From contig CAZNPH010000002.1 of NCBI GenBank assembly GCA_964574985.1, forward strand, positions 124,001 to 188,000: a stretch of DNA of 64,000 nucleotides, in the 5' to 3' direction. Source of the DNA: CAZNPH01 sp964574985. Lineage in GTDB: Bacteria > Bacteroidota > Bacteroidia > Bacteroidales > SM23-62. Below, in pieces: positions 55,601 through 64,000 of the stretch. A program made the position numbers and the translations under genes. Numbering within the stretch: position 1 is the stretch's first letter; every line of letters starts with the position of its first letter. The notes below the pieces were generated by a model. That model worked only from the letters and a program-made list of their open reading frames with translations, was not told the origin of the DNA and made no database searches.

Positions 55601-55814
55601 TCCGGATTCAAAAAAACTGGTGAGCGGAAGCACGGAAGAGGACCGGCTTGTACTCAGGCCGACCCGGGCCGGATACCTGGCCGATGGCATCTGTGAAAAA
55701 CTAAACAGGAATTTTACCGGGGATGAATGGGAAACCTATGTTGCCACGGATATTCCTTACCGGAAAACCTGCCCCGATTACGGGATCGGGGTTAAAAAGA
55801 GCCCATCAAAATGA
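52680..55814 (+). CDS. Membrane-spanning nSTAND NTPase with coiled coil and WD40 propeller
   Basis: A 1044-residue STAND-type signalling ATPase. NPFPGLRPF (22-30) and FFGRE open the nSTAND1 domain. Walker A is GASGSGKSS (62-70) and Walker B is ILLLVDQFEEL (157-167); helical arm regions extend to ~480. One TM helix lies at about 505-525 (IFAIILGSAAIVSLVLLLW). Next is a coiled coil (~528-640) built of 14-residue EAxxQRxxAExSxx-type units. Seven WD40 blades follow (~690-1010), each ending in a LLWNL/LIWDF/IRIWDL-type strand. The tail has the conserved ICEKLNRNFTGDEW and IPYRKTCP. The TM places NTPase and propeller on opposite sides of the inner membrane unless both remain cytosolic. It overlaps its neighbours on both sides by ATGA. 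Confidence 0.92.
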   Translation: MSDQTLNKKTMPKPGTARNYANPFPGLRPFGIDENHLFFGREGQSEEVLMHLARNRFVAVIGASGSGKSSLMYCGLVPTLYGGFIADAGSSWKIITTRPGNDPLGNLARSIALEETTGLRDENPEVAVNITEAVIRRNSKGLVNALEHIGLSEGENILLLVDQFEELFRYKGSRKDENAFNDSEVFVRLLVQAVRQKELPVYIVMTMRSDFIGECSQFQELTRLINDSNYLIPQMTRDDLKDAIVGPVAVGGAAIDQNLIQQLLNDVGDNPDQLPILQHALMRTWDHWLAQKDPERPLMITDFDAIGRMEKALSEHANEAYEELDERQKQICESLFKTLTERGGDNRGIRHPTRLEIIAEIARAEVAEVASVIDVFRAPGRSFLTPAVPAPLTPETVIDISHESLMRIWDRLKIWVEEEDQAVQMYNRLAEAAEMYQKGKTGLWRPPDLQLALNWRKKQHPTLTWAERYNPSFERAMVFLETSEKEFIAEEENKIKLQKRQLRRTRIFAIILGSAAIVSLVLLLWTQVLRQQAEKARQLAQEQQAIAVSKSEEAQEQRALAEASAGEAQQQRDRAEEQSEIAGERRIQAEESAAEARRQQAIAVAKSEEAQEQREIAEESAEEANRQRNQAEIAREEAYKRRMLSISQSMAVKSMQVDDDPDMKGLLAYQAYLFNQEYEGEQHNADVYAGLYEAVKMLSPENYNVFDGHSEAVRSIVFAPEKNAFYSAGSDGKILLWNLEDTAAKSRVLAETHTVNRIIDITGDGKWLACGTEGKGIQIYNTTYMEGPVRNLSGHGGRIFCLDFLPDNRKMVTAGPDNRILIWDFGDGRKEELASVGSIIHALQVSPDGRLLAAGTRDGSVLLWELSANRGPDTLFREAGNPVLALAFDQSADTLATGDQQGNIRIWDLRGRKQLINLRGHKARLTDLEFSRDNRLLGSSSNDGSVRLWETGDYNNQPIVMSDNAGFVFSLAFSPDSKKLVSGSTEEDRLVLRPTRAGYLADGICEKLNRNFTGDEWETYVATDIPYRKTCPDYGIGVKKSPSK

Positions 55815-56866
55815 AAAAGGCACTGTTCATTCTTTTAGTCATGCATGTATGTACGCCGCTTTCGGCCCAGGACGAGGAGGAATGTCTTTATACACTTCGG
55901 CGGGCAGAAGAACTATATGACCAGGGTCTTATCGAGGACATCCCTTCAATGCTGCAGCCCTGTATCCAGCAAGGATTTTCCAGGGAAGACCGGCTGCGGG
56001 CATACAAACTGGTTATACTCAGCTATCTGTACGATGACAACAAGGAAAAAGCCGAGGCCGAAATGCTCGGTTTTTTAAGGCGTTACCCGGAATATGAACT
56101 TTTGCCCACCGATCCGGTGGAGTTTTCCTACCTGTTCAATTCATACGATACACGCCATAAATTTACATACGGAGTGTTCTTTGGCGGCAACATGACACAT
56201 GGCCTGATCAGTGAACCCTACGGGGTTTATGATCTGGCCGGGGAAAAGCCGGAATACCGGTTCCTGTCTCCCGGAATCACCGCCGGCGCACGGCTGAACT
56301 TTTTGTTGGGAAATCAATACGAGCTCTGTGTGGAATCTCATTTTTCCACACACACTTTTTCATATGAGCACACCGGTCCACTGCTGGGATTTGCACAACT
56401 GGACCATGAGGAATCACAAAGCTGGGTCAATCTCCCCATATCCGTCACCCGGGATTTTTCCTTCAACCGCCTGGGGCTTTTCATCCGTGCCGGTTTCCAG
56501 TCCGCTTACCTGCTCAACGCAAAAGTCGATATCAACAGGAAATATACCGGGACAACCGACGTTGCATTCAATGAAGTAACCGGCCCCGGTCTGGATATCA
56601 GCTCTTTGAGAAAGAGCATCAATGTATGGGTGCTGGCGGGAGGGGGATTGAAATACAAGATCTCCAGAGGGTATGTGATCTTCGATGTGCGGTACAACAT
56701 AGGTTTGATGAATCAGAATGGCGACTCACAGAACCGCTATACCGGCAATGAAGACATTCAGGATCTTAATTTTTATTATTATTATACTGACTCCGATTTT
56801 CGTATGAATCATCTGGTTTTTTCCATCGGATATCTTCGGTCGGTTTACAATCCAAAGAAAAAGTAA
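55811..56866 (+). CDS. Outer-membrane beta-barrel protein with periplasmic helical domain
   Basis: A 351-residue exported protein. The signal peptide is about 1-19 (KKALFILLVMHVCTPLSAQ). Residues ~22-115 form a helical TPR-like domain (CLYTLRRAEELYDQGLIEDI, DNKEKAEAEMLGFLRRYPEY). Residues ~118-351 form an 8-10 strand barrel of the PorT/outer-membrane-beta-barrel type (FTYGVFFGGNMTHG, GITAGARLNFLL, SWVNLPISV, GLFIRAGFQSAYLL, VWVLAGGGLKYKI). The TPR-like domain would face the periplasm and could meet the extracytoplasmic part of the nSTAND protein, whose stop it overlaps. It is not a PorP/SprF protein. The precise role is unknown. Confidence 0.82.
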   Translation: MKKALFILLVMHVCTPLSAQDEEECLYTLRRAEELYDQGLIEDIPSMLQPCIQQGFSREDRLRAYKLVILSYLYDDNKEKAEAEMLGFLRRYPEYELLPTDPVEFSYLFNSYDTRHKFTYGVFFGGNMTHGLISEPYGVYDLAGEKPEYRFLSPGITAGARLNFLLGNQYELCVESHFSTHTFSYEHTGPLLGFAQLDHEESQSWVNLPISVTRDFSFNRLGLFIRAGFQSAYLLNAKVDINRKYTGTTDVAFNEVTGPGLDISSLRKSINVWVLAGGGLKYKISRGYVIFDVRYNIGLMNQNGDSQNRYTGNEDIQDLNFYYYYTDSDFRMNHLVFSIGYLRSVYNPKKK

Positions 56867-56875
56867 ATTCAAAAT

Positions 56876-58123
56876 ATGAAACCCCCATCACCGATCAGGC
56901 GGCAGACCGCCGGTCGAAGACAAAAGACCATCCTTGCTTTGATCATGCTGATTTTCATGATTTTGCTGGCTTCAGGCTGCAACAAGTATGATATTTCTGA
57001 TGATCAATCCGTCTCATTCCTCAAATTTTTTGGCAGTTACCTGGAAGATACGGGAAATGACGTAAAGCAGGACAATGACGGGGGGTATGTGCTGGTGGGG
57101 ACTTCCACCACCACCGACCAGGGCAGGCAGATGTTCCTGGTCAAGACGGACTCTTATGGCAATGAAGCGGACTGGTCTCCCAGGTATTTCGGGGGAAGCA
57201 TGGATGATCTCGGAACGGCCGTTGAGGTGCTTGAGGACGGTTATCTGCTGATGGGTACGGCCACCACTGCCGCGGGGGACAAGGATATTTTTCTGGTCAG
57301 GACGGACCGGCAGGGGAGTCCGGTTCACGGATTCCCGAAAACCATCGGTGGCCCCTCGGATGAAGAGGGGAATTTTTTGTTGATCAACAGTGCTGGCGGA
57401 CTGTTGATTACTGGAAGCACCAATGATCCGTCCATAAGCCAGGGCAAAAAAGATATATTGCTTGTACACGCGAATGCTTCGGGGGATTCATTATGGGCCA
57501 GGTCGTTCGGTGGTGCCGAAGATGATATCGGGAACGGCATTGCCGAGGTTGAGAATGGGTATGTGATCCTGGGGACAACAAACAGTTTTCCAGGTTCGGG
57601 AGGACAGTTCAGTTCCGATGTGATGCTGGTCAGGACCAATCTCAGCGGACGCGCCATTTTTGCCCCCACCATTGGCGGCGGGACGACCGATGAAACGGGT
57701 GAATATCTCTTCATGGACGGATCGGGCAACGGCGCCGTGATCGGAACAAGTTTTTCCCAGGACGGATCGGTTTCCGGCATTTTTCTGGCCAGCCTGGATC
57801 AGGATCTCTCCCTGGAGGTTGTCTCCGTTCAGTCACCGGACGGTTCCGGGAATTATACCGGCAAATGCGTGTACGCCGATCAGGAAGGCCGGTATTTCAT
57901 TCTGGGTTCCATCGAACAACTGAGCGAGCAGGATATTTATTTTTTGGGGGTGGACCAGAAAGGAAACAAATTGTTCTCCAATATATACGGACATTCAGGA
58001 TCACAATGGGGTATGCGGTTTGAACCAACATCCGACGGAGGGTATATCGTAGTGGGAACCAATGGTTTTGAAGGAAATTCCATGGCTACCCTGATCAAAA
58101 CGGGTCCGGAAGGCGGATTGTAA
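56876..58123 (+). CDS. Predicted beta-propeller lipoprotein
   Basis: A 415-residue lipoprotein. A basic n-region (KPPSPIRRQTAGRRQK) is followed by the hydrophobic LALIMLIFMILLA and lipobox ASGC near residue 35. About seven repeats of ~50-55 residues follow, with the pattern DGGYVLVGTSTT, FLVKTD, YFGGSMDDLGTAVEV and IGGG, most consistent with a seven-bladed propeller. Codons 2-17 lie wholly within copy 2 of the 49-bp hairpin repeat at 56879-56927, so the unusually long basic n-region is repeat-derived. It sits nine bases after the barrel gene and before the giant protein, and probably acts on the outer membrane. Confidence 0.82.
   Translation: MKPPSPIRRQTAGRRQKTILALIMLIFMILLASGCNKYDISDDQSVSFLKFFGSYLEDTGNDVKQDNDGGYVLVGTSTTTDQGRQMFLVKTDSYGNEADWSPRYFGGSMDDLGTAVEVLEDGYLLMGTATTAAGDKDIFLVRTDRQGSPVHGFPKTIGGPSDEEGNFLLINSAGGLLITGSTNDPSISQGKKDILLVHANASGDSLWARSFGGAEDDIGNGIAEVENGYVILGTTNSFPGSGGQFSSDVMLVRTNLSGRAIFAPTIGGGTTDETGEYLFMDGSGNGAVIGTSFSQDGSVSGIFLASLDQDLSLEVVSVQSPDGSGNYTGKCVYADQEGRYFILGSIEQLSEQDIYFLGVDQKGNKLFSNIYGHSGSQWGMRFEPTSDGGYIVVGTNGFEGNSMATLIKTGPEGGL
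56879..56927 (+). repeat. 49-bp hairpin repeat, copy 2 (inside lipoprotein gene)
   Basis: AAACCCCCATCACCGATC, then core stem GGCGG-CAGA-CCGCC (56898-56902 with 56907-56911), then TCGAAGACAAAAGA. It begins at the base after the lipoprotein's ATG. Compared with copy 1 at 34362-34410 (opposite strand), two stem base pairs change compensatorily (T-A to C-G, A-T to G-C) and one mismatch becomes G-C. Sequence outside the 49 bases is unrelated. Confidence 0.85.
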
Positions 58124-58161
58124 AAAAACCTGGTGCCCGAACAACTGTAAAATTGAATGCA

Positions 58162-61100
58162 ATGAATCGATTCAAATCAACCCTGATGGCAAGCTGTGTT
58201 CTGGCTCTATTCTCTCATTTTGCCCTGGCTCAGCCCGTTATCGACGATGCAACCTGGGAGGACAGTGACCTGGACGGGAACATTGACCGGGTCGTGCTCA
58301 CTTTCGATGTCAATGTGGATATCACCGACGGAAGTGACGAAGACGGACTGGATTGTATTGCCATATCCGACGGAAGCACCGTACTGATAGACAACCTGGA
58401 TTATGGTGCAACCAACGTTCTTTCACTGACCCTGGAATTTACGGGGGATCCGGTCAGCGGAACGGGCATCGGGGGCCTGACCCTTGTCTATCAGTCAGGG
58501 ACCACATCCATCAAGGACAATGCAACCTCGACCGAAATGACCGTGGGCACCACACCCTCGGCATATACCGACAATGCGGCCCCGGTAGCCGTTTCGGCCG
58601 TTTATCGTGACGGCCATCCCGATGAGGGCGACGGCAGCGGCTCCTTGTCAGCCGACGGGACCATCGACAATATACTGATCACCTTTTCGGAGGATATTTC
58701 CACGGAAACCATTGACGGCAGTTACCTGAAAGTGATCGGCAGCGGCGATATCAATCTGGATGACAATCCTGACTGGACTGCCGTACTGGACCTGACCGAT
58801 GCGGACAAGCACAGGTGGACCGTGGCGTCCAACAATGTCGATGCCGATGTAACCGGCTCTTCGGTGAATCCGGTGATCCGTTTCACCGACAACGGCAGCA
58901 GCGATGTCAGCGATGCAGCAGGGAATCAATGGTCGGAGAATACCAGCGTGAACATCACGGTTTATGATGCAACCGCGCCGGTGATCACCGCCTCCTGGAT
59001 CAGTCTGTCGTCCACCAGCCTGAAAACCGGGGATATGGTGACCGCATCCTGGGCCAATGGAAGCGAAACGGTGAGCAATCCGGACATTGCTTCCGTAACC
59101 ATTGATTTTTCGGCGTTTGGCGGAGGGATTGAAACGGCCGCCGGACCGGGTACATGGTCAGCCGATTATACGATCGCGGAGGGATCCATCGATGCAACCA
59201 ATCTGAACGTGGTGGTCACCGCCACGGACAATGCCGGCAATTCATCGGCCACCACCGATGATGACAATGCCACCCTGGACAACCAGTCCCCGGTGGTTTC
59301 GGCCGCCAATATAAGTTTATCGGGGGCATCGGGAACGGGAGGAATATTTATCAAGGATGATGAGATCACCGCCACCTGGAACAATACTTCCGGTGGGGAC
59401 AACAACGGGGATATTGCCTCTGTTGATATAGACTTCAGTGAATTCGGCGGCGGGGTGGAAGCGGCTTCCGACGGGGGGACCGGGACCTGGACCGCATCAT
59501 ATACCATCACATCCGGCAGCATCGATGCAACCAATATCAATGTAAGCGTTACCGCCACCGATGATGCATCCAACAGCACCACGGTCAGCGACAATACCGA
59601 TGCCACCCTGGACAACCAGCCCCCGGTGGTCACCGCGGCTAATGTAACCATCAGCGGGGCCGGGGGTACGGGTGGCGAATATATCGTTGGGGACCAGGTC
59701 ACCGCCACCTGGGACAATACCGGGACTGGTGACAACAACGGGGATATTGCCTCTGTTGATATAGACTTCAGTGAATTCGGCGGCGGGGTGGAAGCGGCTT
59801 CCGACGGGGGGACCGGGACCTGGACCGCATCATATACCATCACATCCGGCAGCATTGACCTTGCCAACAGGAATGTTACGGTTACAGCCACCGATGATGC
59901 CGGAAATACCGGAAATGTCACCGATGATGAGAATGCAACGGTGGACAACCAGCCCCCGGTGGTCACCGCGGCCAATGTAACCATCAGTGGGGCCGGCGGT
60001 ACGGGTGGCGAATATATCGTTGGGGACCAGGTCACCGCCACCTGGGACAATANNNNNNNNNNNNNNNNNNNNNNNNNNNNNNNNNNNNNNNNNNNNNNNN
60101 NNNNNNNNNNNNNNNNNNNNNNNNNNNNNNNNNNNNNNNNNNNNNNNNNNNNACAGCACCACGGTCAGCGACAATACCGATGCCACCCTGGACAACCAGC
60201 CCCCGGTTGTGTCTCCCGCATACATTTCACTGTCCGGTCATTCGGGAACAGGCGGGGAATATATCGTCGGCGACAACCTGCAGGTTACCTGGAACGATAC
60301 GCCCACCGGAGACGACAACGGGGACATCAGCAGCGTGATTGTTGATTTTTCTGATTTCGGGGGAGGGGATGTGGCCGCTTCCGACGGGGGAAGCAATACC
60401 TGGACGGCCGGTTATGTCATTGCAAGCGGGCAGGAAGACATTGTTTCCGGGAAAACGGTTGTCCTGGATGTGACCGACGATGCGGGAAACAATGTGTCCG
60501 TGACCGACGATGCCAGTGAAACACTGGACAACCTGCTGCCCACCGGAACGGTATCCGGCAGCACCACCATCTGTGCCGACGATTCGGCCCTGATCACCGT
60601 ATCGCTGACCGGGAACGCTCCCTGGAACATTACCTATCAGCGTGATCTGGGCAATGATGTGGATGTGACCGGGATCGCATCCAGTCCCTATACATTCTAT
60701 ACACAGACCGCCGGCACCTATTCACTGGCTGCGGTGACCGAATCCACCGGAAATGAGGCCACAAATCTCGGATCCACGGCCAGTGTGGCCGTCAATTCCC
60801 TGCCGGTCATAAACGACATCGATGTACGTTCCCTGTATAACCTGGACGATGATCCGGATACTCTCAATCCCGATCCTGCAGGGGGGACATACAGCGGACC
60901 GGGCATTGTTTCCTCAAACAATACATTTCATCCGGACATTGTGGAGGAGGGAGGTCCCTACACAATATATTACACCTATACGGATGCCAACGGCTGTACA
61001 AATATGGATTCAGCCAATACCGAAGTGGTGAAGGCGGGCGGAAGCATTTTCGGTTTCAATCCCTCGGGTGTGCATTGTTACGTGGAGGATCCTTTTCCCA

Positions 61101-64000
61101 TCTGGGCCAGCAGCGAAGGAACTCCTTATGGAATGTACGGTCCCGGAGTATCCATGATCAAGCCCGATTCGGCCCTGTTCGATCCCAAAGCAGCAGGGGG
61201 GGGCTCCCACACGGTAAGCTACCAGTACATCAAGGATTCCGTATTGTTCACCATACAGGAGTCCGTTACCGTCGATTCCGTGGGCGAGGTGGATTTTGTC
61301 GGACTCGCGGACAGTTATTGTGTAAGTGCGGGTGATGTCCAGCTGAGCGCCCTTGCCCCTTCGGGGGGCACCAGCAACTGGACAGGTCCGGGTGCCGGTT
61401 TCTTCCCTTCAGGCAGGTCGGCTACATTGCAGCCTTCCAAAATAGCACCGGGGGATTACAACATTACGTACCATTATACTTCATCGCTGGGTTGCAGCGA
61501 TGATACCGCCAGATCCTTCCGGGTGAATCCACTTCCCGGTGTTTCATTTACCATAAGACCGGAATTCAACGTGGAAGAGCCCCCGGTTACCCTAAGCGGC
61601 ACACCTGCCGGGGGCACCTTTTCAGGCATCGGCGTCAGTTCGGCCGACAGCTCATTCAGTCCGTCCACCGCCGGGGTGAACAGTGCCCTTACCATTACCT
61701 ATACCTATACCGATGCAAACGTTTGCACCAACGACACAAGCATTACGGTAAGTGTGGTGCCGGTCAATGCCGTGTTTACCAGGTTGCATGCCAATAATGT
61801 ATACTGCTATGACGGGGGTGCGGATACCGTGCAGGTCGTTTCCCAGGACGGGATCGCCAGCAGCAGTTTTTCAGGTCCGGGTTTAACCGTTCTGGATGAT
61901 TCAACTGCCCTTTTTGATCCGGTTTCGGCCGGGGAAGGCACACACCGCATTACATTCAATTATCAGAATCCGCTGGGAACACCTTTTGAGATCTATGAGG
62001 ACCTGATCGTGGATTCCATCGGATCAGTCGATTTCATTGGTCTGCAGGATGAATATTGTGACAGCGACAATGACGCCGAACTGAATGCGCTTTCACCTCC
62101 GGGCGGCACCAGCAACTGGGCCGGTCCGGCCACCGGGTTCTTTACCAGCGGAAAACTGGCCAGCCTCCAGATCCAAAGCATTGATCCCGGTGATTATAAC
62201 ATCACATACAGTTATACATCTTCACTGGGATGTTCGAGTGATACCACCAAGTCCTTTACCATTCATCCGTTGCCGGATGTCGGATTTTCCATCCGTTCGG
62301 TATTCAATGTGGACGAACCCCCGGTAACCCTTTCGGGTACCCCGGCAGGAGGTATTTTTACCGGACGCGGAGTCAGTTCGCCTGACAGCACGTTCAATCC
62401 GGAAGTCGCCGGAATCACCGATGCACTGGGCATCACCTATACATATACGGATGCCAAAGGCTGTACCAACGATACAACAGCCACGGTCAGGGTGGTCGAG
62501 GTCAATGCAGAGTTTACCGGGATCAACAGCAACAATGTGTATTGCTATGACGAAGGCATGGACACCATTCAGGTTGTTTCCATCGACGGGATCGACACAG
62601 GAGTATTCACCGGTGACGGGATCGTGAGCATCATTGATGATTCAACAGCGGTCTTTGATCCGGTTGAAGCCGGGGAAGGGGTCCACCAGATCAGGTTCAG
62701 CTATGTGAACTTTAACGGGACCCCATTTGATATATACCGCGATTTGACCGTCGATTCCATCGGACGGGTGAATTTCATCGGTTTGCAGGATGAGTATTGC
62801 ATCGACGATTTTCCTTTCGAGCTGACCGCTTTGTCCCCGCCCGGGGGCACCCATGTATGGGAAGGTCCGGCAGGAGGTTTCTTCCCGGCAGGGAAGGTTG
62901 CCAGTGTGGAACCAGAAAGCGTGGGGGCAGGCACCTTCGATATCCGCTATACTTATGTTTCTGACCTGAGCCCAACATGTACCAGCGATACGGTCAAATC
63001 ATTCGTTATTCATCCTCTCCCGGACGTAACTTTCGAAACCCGTGATCTTTTCAACATCGATGAGGAACCGGTAGTCCTGAGCGGATTTCCTGCAGGAGGC
63101 ATGTTCTCAGGACTTGGAGTCAGTGCGGCCGACAGCACGTTCAGTCCGTCTATCGCCGGCGTGAACAACAACCTGGTCATTACCTATACCTACACCGACA
63201 AGTACGGATGTGTCAATTCCGATGCCGACACGGTGGTGGTTTCGGAGTACAATGTTGATTTCACCGGTTTGCGGCAATACGGGGGAGACTTTGTCCTTTG
63301 TTACGCAGATGGCGTGGACACGATCGATGCAGTTACTGCCGGAGGCATCAAATCGGGGCTTTTCACCGGTCCGGGCATCGGTATGGTATCTGCCGACAGA
63401 GCCCTTTTCGATCCTGCAGTTTCCGGACCGGGCACGCATCCGGTCACCTACCAGTATGTGGACAACAACGACGTCCCCGATGAACGCACATTCAGCATAA
63501 CCGTAGATTCCGTTCCCGATATCAGGTTCCTGAACATCGGGGATCTGGATGAATTCTGTTCCGATGATGAAAACCTGGTATTGCTGACCACACCAGAGGG
63601 AGGGTCCTTTATCCAGGCGGATTATCTGATCAATGACGAGTTTATACCGGGGAATGCCCCTGTGGGGTTAAATCCCGTGGAATATTCGTTCACCCGGAGC
63701 TCAAGTGGCTGCAGCAAACGAAAGGAGATCCGGGTCAGGGTGAACGGACTCCCAAATTTTGACTTCGGGATTCTGGACAGCTGTCTGATGCATGCGAACG
63801 ACACCACCTATTTCTACAACAATACTTCAGCTGCCGACGGTTTGCAGAAACATGAATGGAATTTCGGGGATAATCTCGCCCCTGCGGAAGAGAATGTTTC
63901 CTCATTGCCCGTCCCCGGACACCTGTACCGTGCCCCGGGTACAAAAAACGTACGTTATACGGCCACCACCAACAAAGGATGTGACGCCACAGTGAGTACC
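58162..64000 (+). CDS. Giant repetitive secreted surface protein (incomplete)
   Basis: At least 1900 residues are visible, running off the right edge. The ATG at 58162 (MNRFKSTLMASCVLALFSHF) starts a clear signal peptide; a TTG at 58153 is less likely. Two calcium-dependent-adhesin-like N-terminal segments (DSDLDGNIDRVVLTF, DGTIDNILITFSEDI) are followed by ~111-residue Ig-like repeats (58966-60526, broken by the N gap). Four ~246-residue units then each carry GxFxGxGVSSxDSTFxP and ITYTYTDAxGC motifs. A PKD-like segment (EWNFGDN, GTKNVRYTATTNKGCDA) ends the window. The frame appears to shift across the gap, but this is a gap-length artefact. A C-terminal T9SS sorting domain is expected beyond the edge but is not seen. 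Likely an adhesin or surface filament. Confidence 0.88.
59278..60526 (+). repeat. Tandem 333-bp Ig-like repeats
   Basis: Units begin at GACAACCAG: 59278, 59611 and 59944 (exactly 333 bp apart), then 60191 after the gap, ending at 60526 (336 bp). A 125-bp block at 59398-59522 is identical to 59731-59855. Bases 59944-60052 repeat 59611-59719 with about three mismatches. The first bases after the gap (60153-60207) copy 59573-59627. Near-identity at DNA level implies recent duplication or gene conversion. Confidence 0.92.
60053..60152. other. Assembly gap (100 N) inside tandem repeat
   Basis: Exactly 100 Ns, a conventional placeholder of unknown length. The gap falls within a 333-bp repeat unit. 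Completing that unit needs 186 bases rather than 100, and 186 restores the reading frame of the flanking gene. The true gap is probably 186 bases or 186 plus multiples of 333. Confidence 0.9.
61033..63990 (+). repeat. Long (~740 bp) protein repeats in giant surface protein
   Basis: Units start near 61033, 61763, 62501 and 63248 (spacing about 730, 738 and 747 bp). Each has an opening aromatic strand plus a CYxxGxDT motif, a middle DSIGxVDFIGLQDEYC block, PPGGTxxWxGPxxGFFxxGK, then HPLPDVxF and SGTPAGGxFxGxGVSS. They diverge more than the 333-bp repeats. The last unit is degenerate and passes into a PKD-like segment. Confidence 0.85.

Noticed and set aside
46054..58123. Interpreting the nSTAND/TIR operon as a standard anti-phage defence island
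   Set aside because: No integrase, other defence genes, transfer marks or composition shift are seen, and the downstream genes are envelope and surface proteins. It is kept only as an alternative hypothesis.
58153..58161. TTG at 58153 as start of the giant protein
   Set aside because: The ATG three codons later (58162) directly precedes a standard signal peptide.
59166..60050. 294-codon open frame on the minus strand
   Set aside because: It is a low-complexity mirror of the Ig-like repeats (Val/Ser/Pro-rich), with no start context; the plus-strand frame has a signal peptide and domain motifs.
60153..60345. C-terminal tail and stop at 60345 in the frame used before the gap
   Set aside because: It is a translation in the wrong frame after 100 placeholder Ns. 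The frame beginning at 60155 continues the repeat motifs to the window edge.
59278..63990. Repeats considered as a CRISPR array
   Set aside because: The repeat unit is 333 bp or ~740 bp, in frame and coding; there are no short direct repeats with unique spacers.

Overview
The window is chromosomal DNA from a member of the Bacteroidota, most likely a Bacteroidales-type lineage. Four things point there. Many genes have the Bacteroidota -7 promoter element TAnnTTTG. There are type IX secretion (T9SS) signatures, with a type A sorting domain at 1702-2781 and a PorV/PorQ-like protein. There is a BtuB-type receptor operon under a cobalamin riboswitch. The purH-mreBCD-mrdA-mrdB order and the long LysS are also typical of the phylum. 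A run of exactly 100 Ns at 60053-60152 shows this is a scaffolded draft assembly. I saw no tRNA, rRNA, CRISPR array or insertion sequence.

Layout. 1-3086 (minus): a vitamin B12 uptake operon with promoter, cobalamin riboswitch, a hairpin covering the start codon, a T9SS-exported protein and a TonB-dependent receptor that runs off the left edge. 3147-8372: a GH32 fructan hydrolase, a hybrid histidine kinase, a HAMP-GAF protein and a thioesterase. 8473-19194: housekeeping genes (ksgA, mgtE, an ABC permease, purH) and the complete rod-shape/elongation operon mreB-mreC-mreD-mrdA-mrdB. 19220-33686: an AcpH-like protein, a cyclic 2,3-diphosphoglycerate synthetase-like GTPase-fold protein, pgi, a TIM-barrel/DUF1080 pair, lysS, lipA-lipB-recJ, corA and an envelope pair (helix-hairpin-helix protein plus PorV/PorQ-like protein). 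33732-45833: purE, hpt-adk-obg-PAP2-lplA, plsC plus an unknown gene, parE-parC-aroK, and a YhhQ-type transporter.

46054 to the right edge is the most unusual part. Seven same-strand genes are packed with overlaps or gaps of at most 38 bases. They encode an ADP/ATP-carrier-like membrane protein fused to HEAT repeats and a degenerate cyclic-nucleotide-binding-like domain; a membrane sensor with HAMP and a SpoIIE/PP2C phosphatase; a three-domain TIR/DUF4062-like protein; a membrane-spanning nSTAND NTPase with coiled coil and seven WD40 blades; a periplasmic-helical plus outer-membrane-barrel protein; a predicted beta-propeller lipoprotein; and a giant repetitive secreted protein. Read in order they run from cytoplasm to cell surface. 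I infer a transenvelope signalling or surface-assembly module; I do not know of a described system with this composition.

Two smaller novelties are well supported by sequence. A 49-bp hairpin repeat occurs at 34362-34410 and, inverted, at 56879-56927; its stem shows compensatory changes, and the second copy encodes the N-terminus of the propeller lipoprotein. The other is the 13-bp stem that contains the start codon of the B12 operon's first gene.
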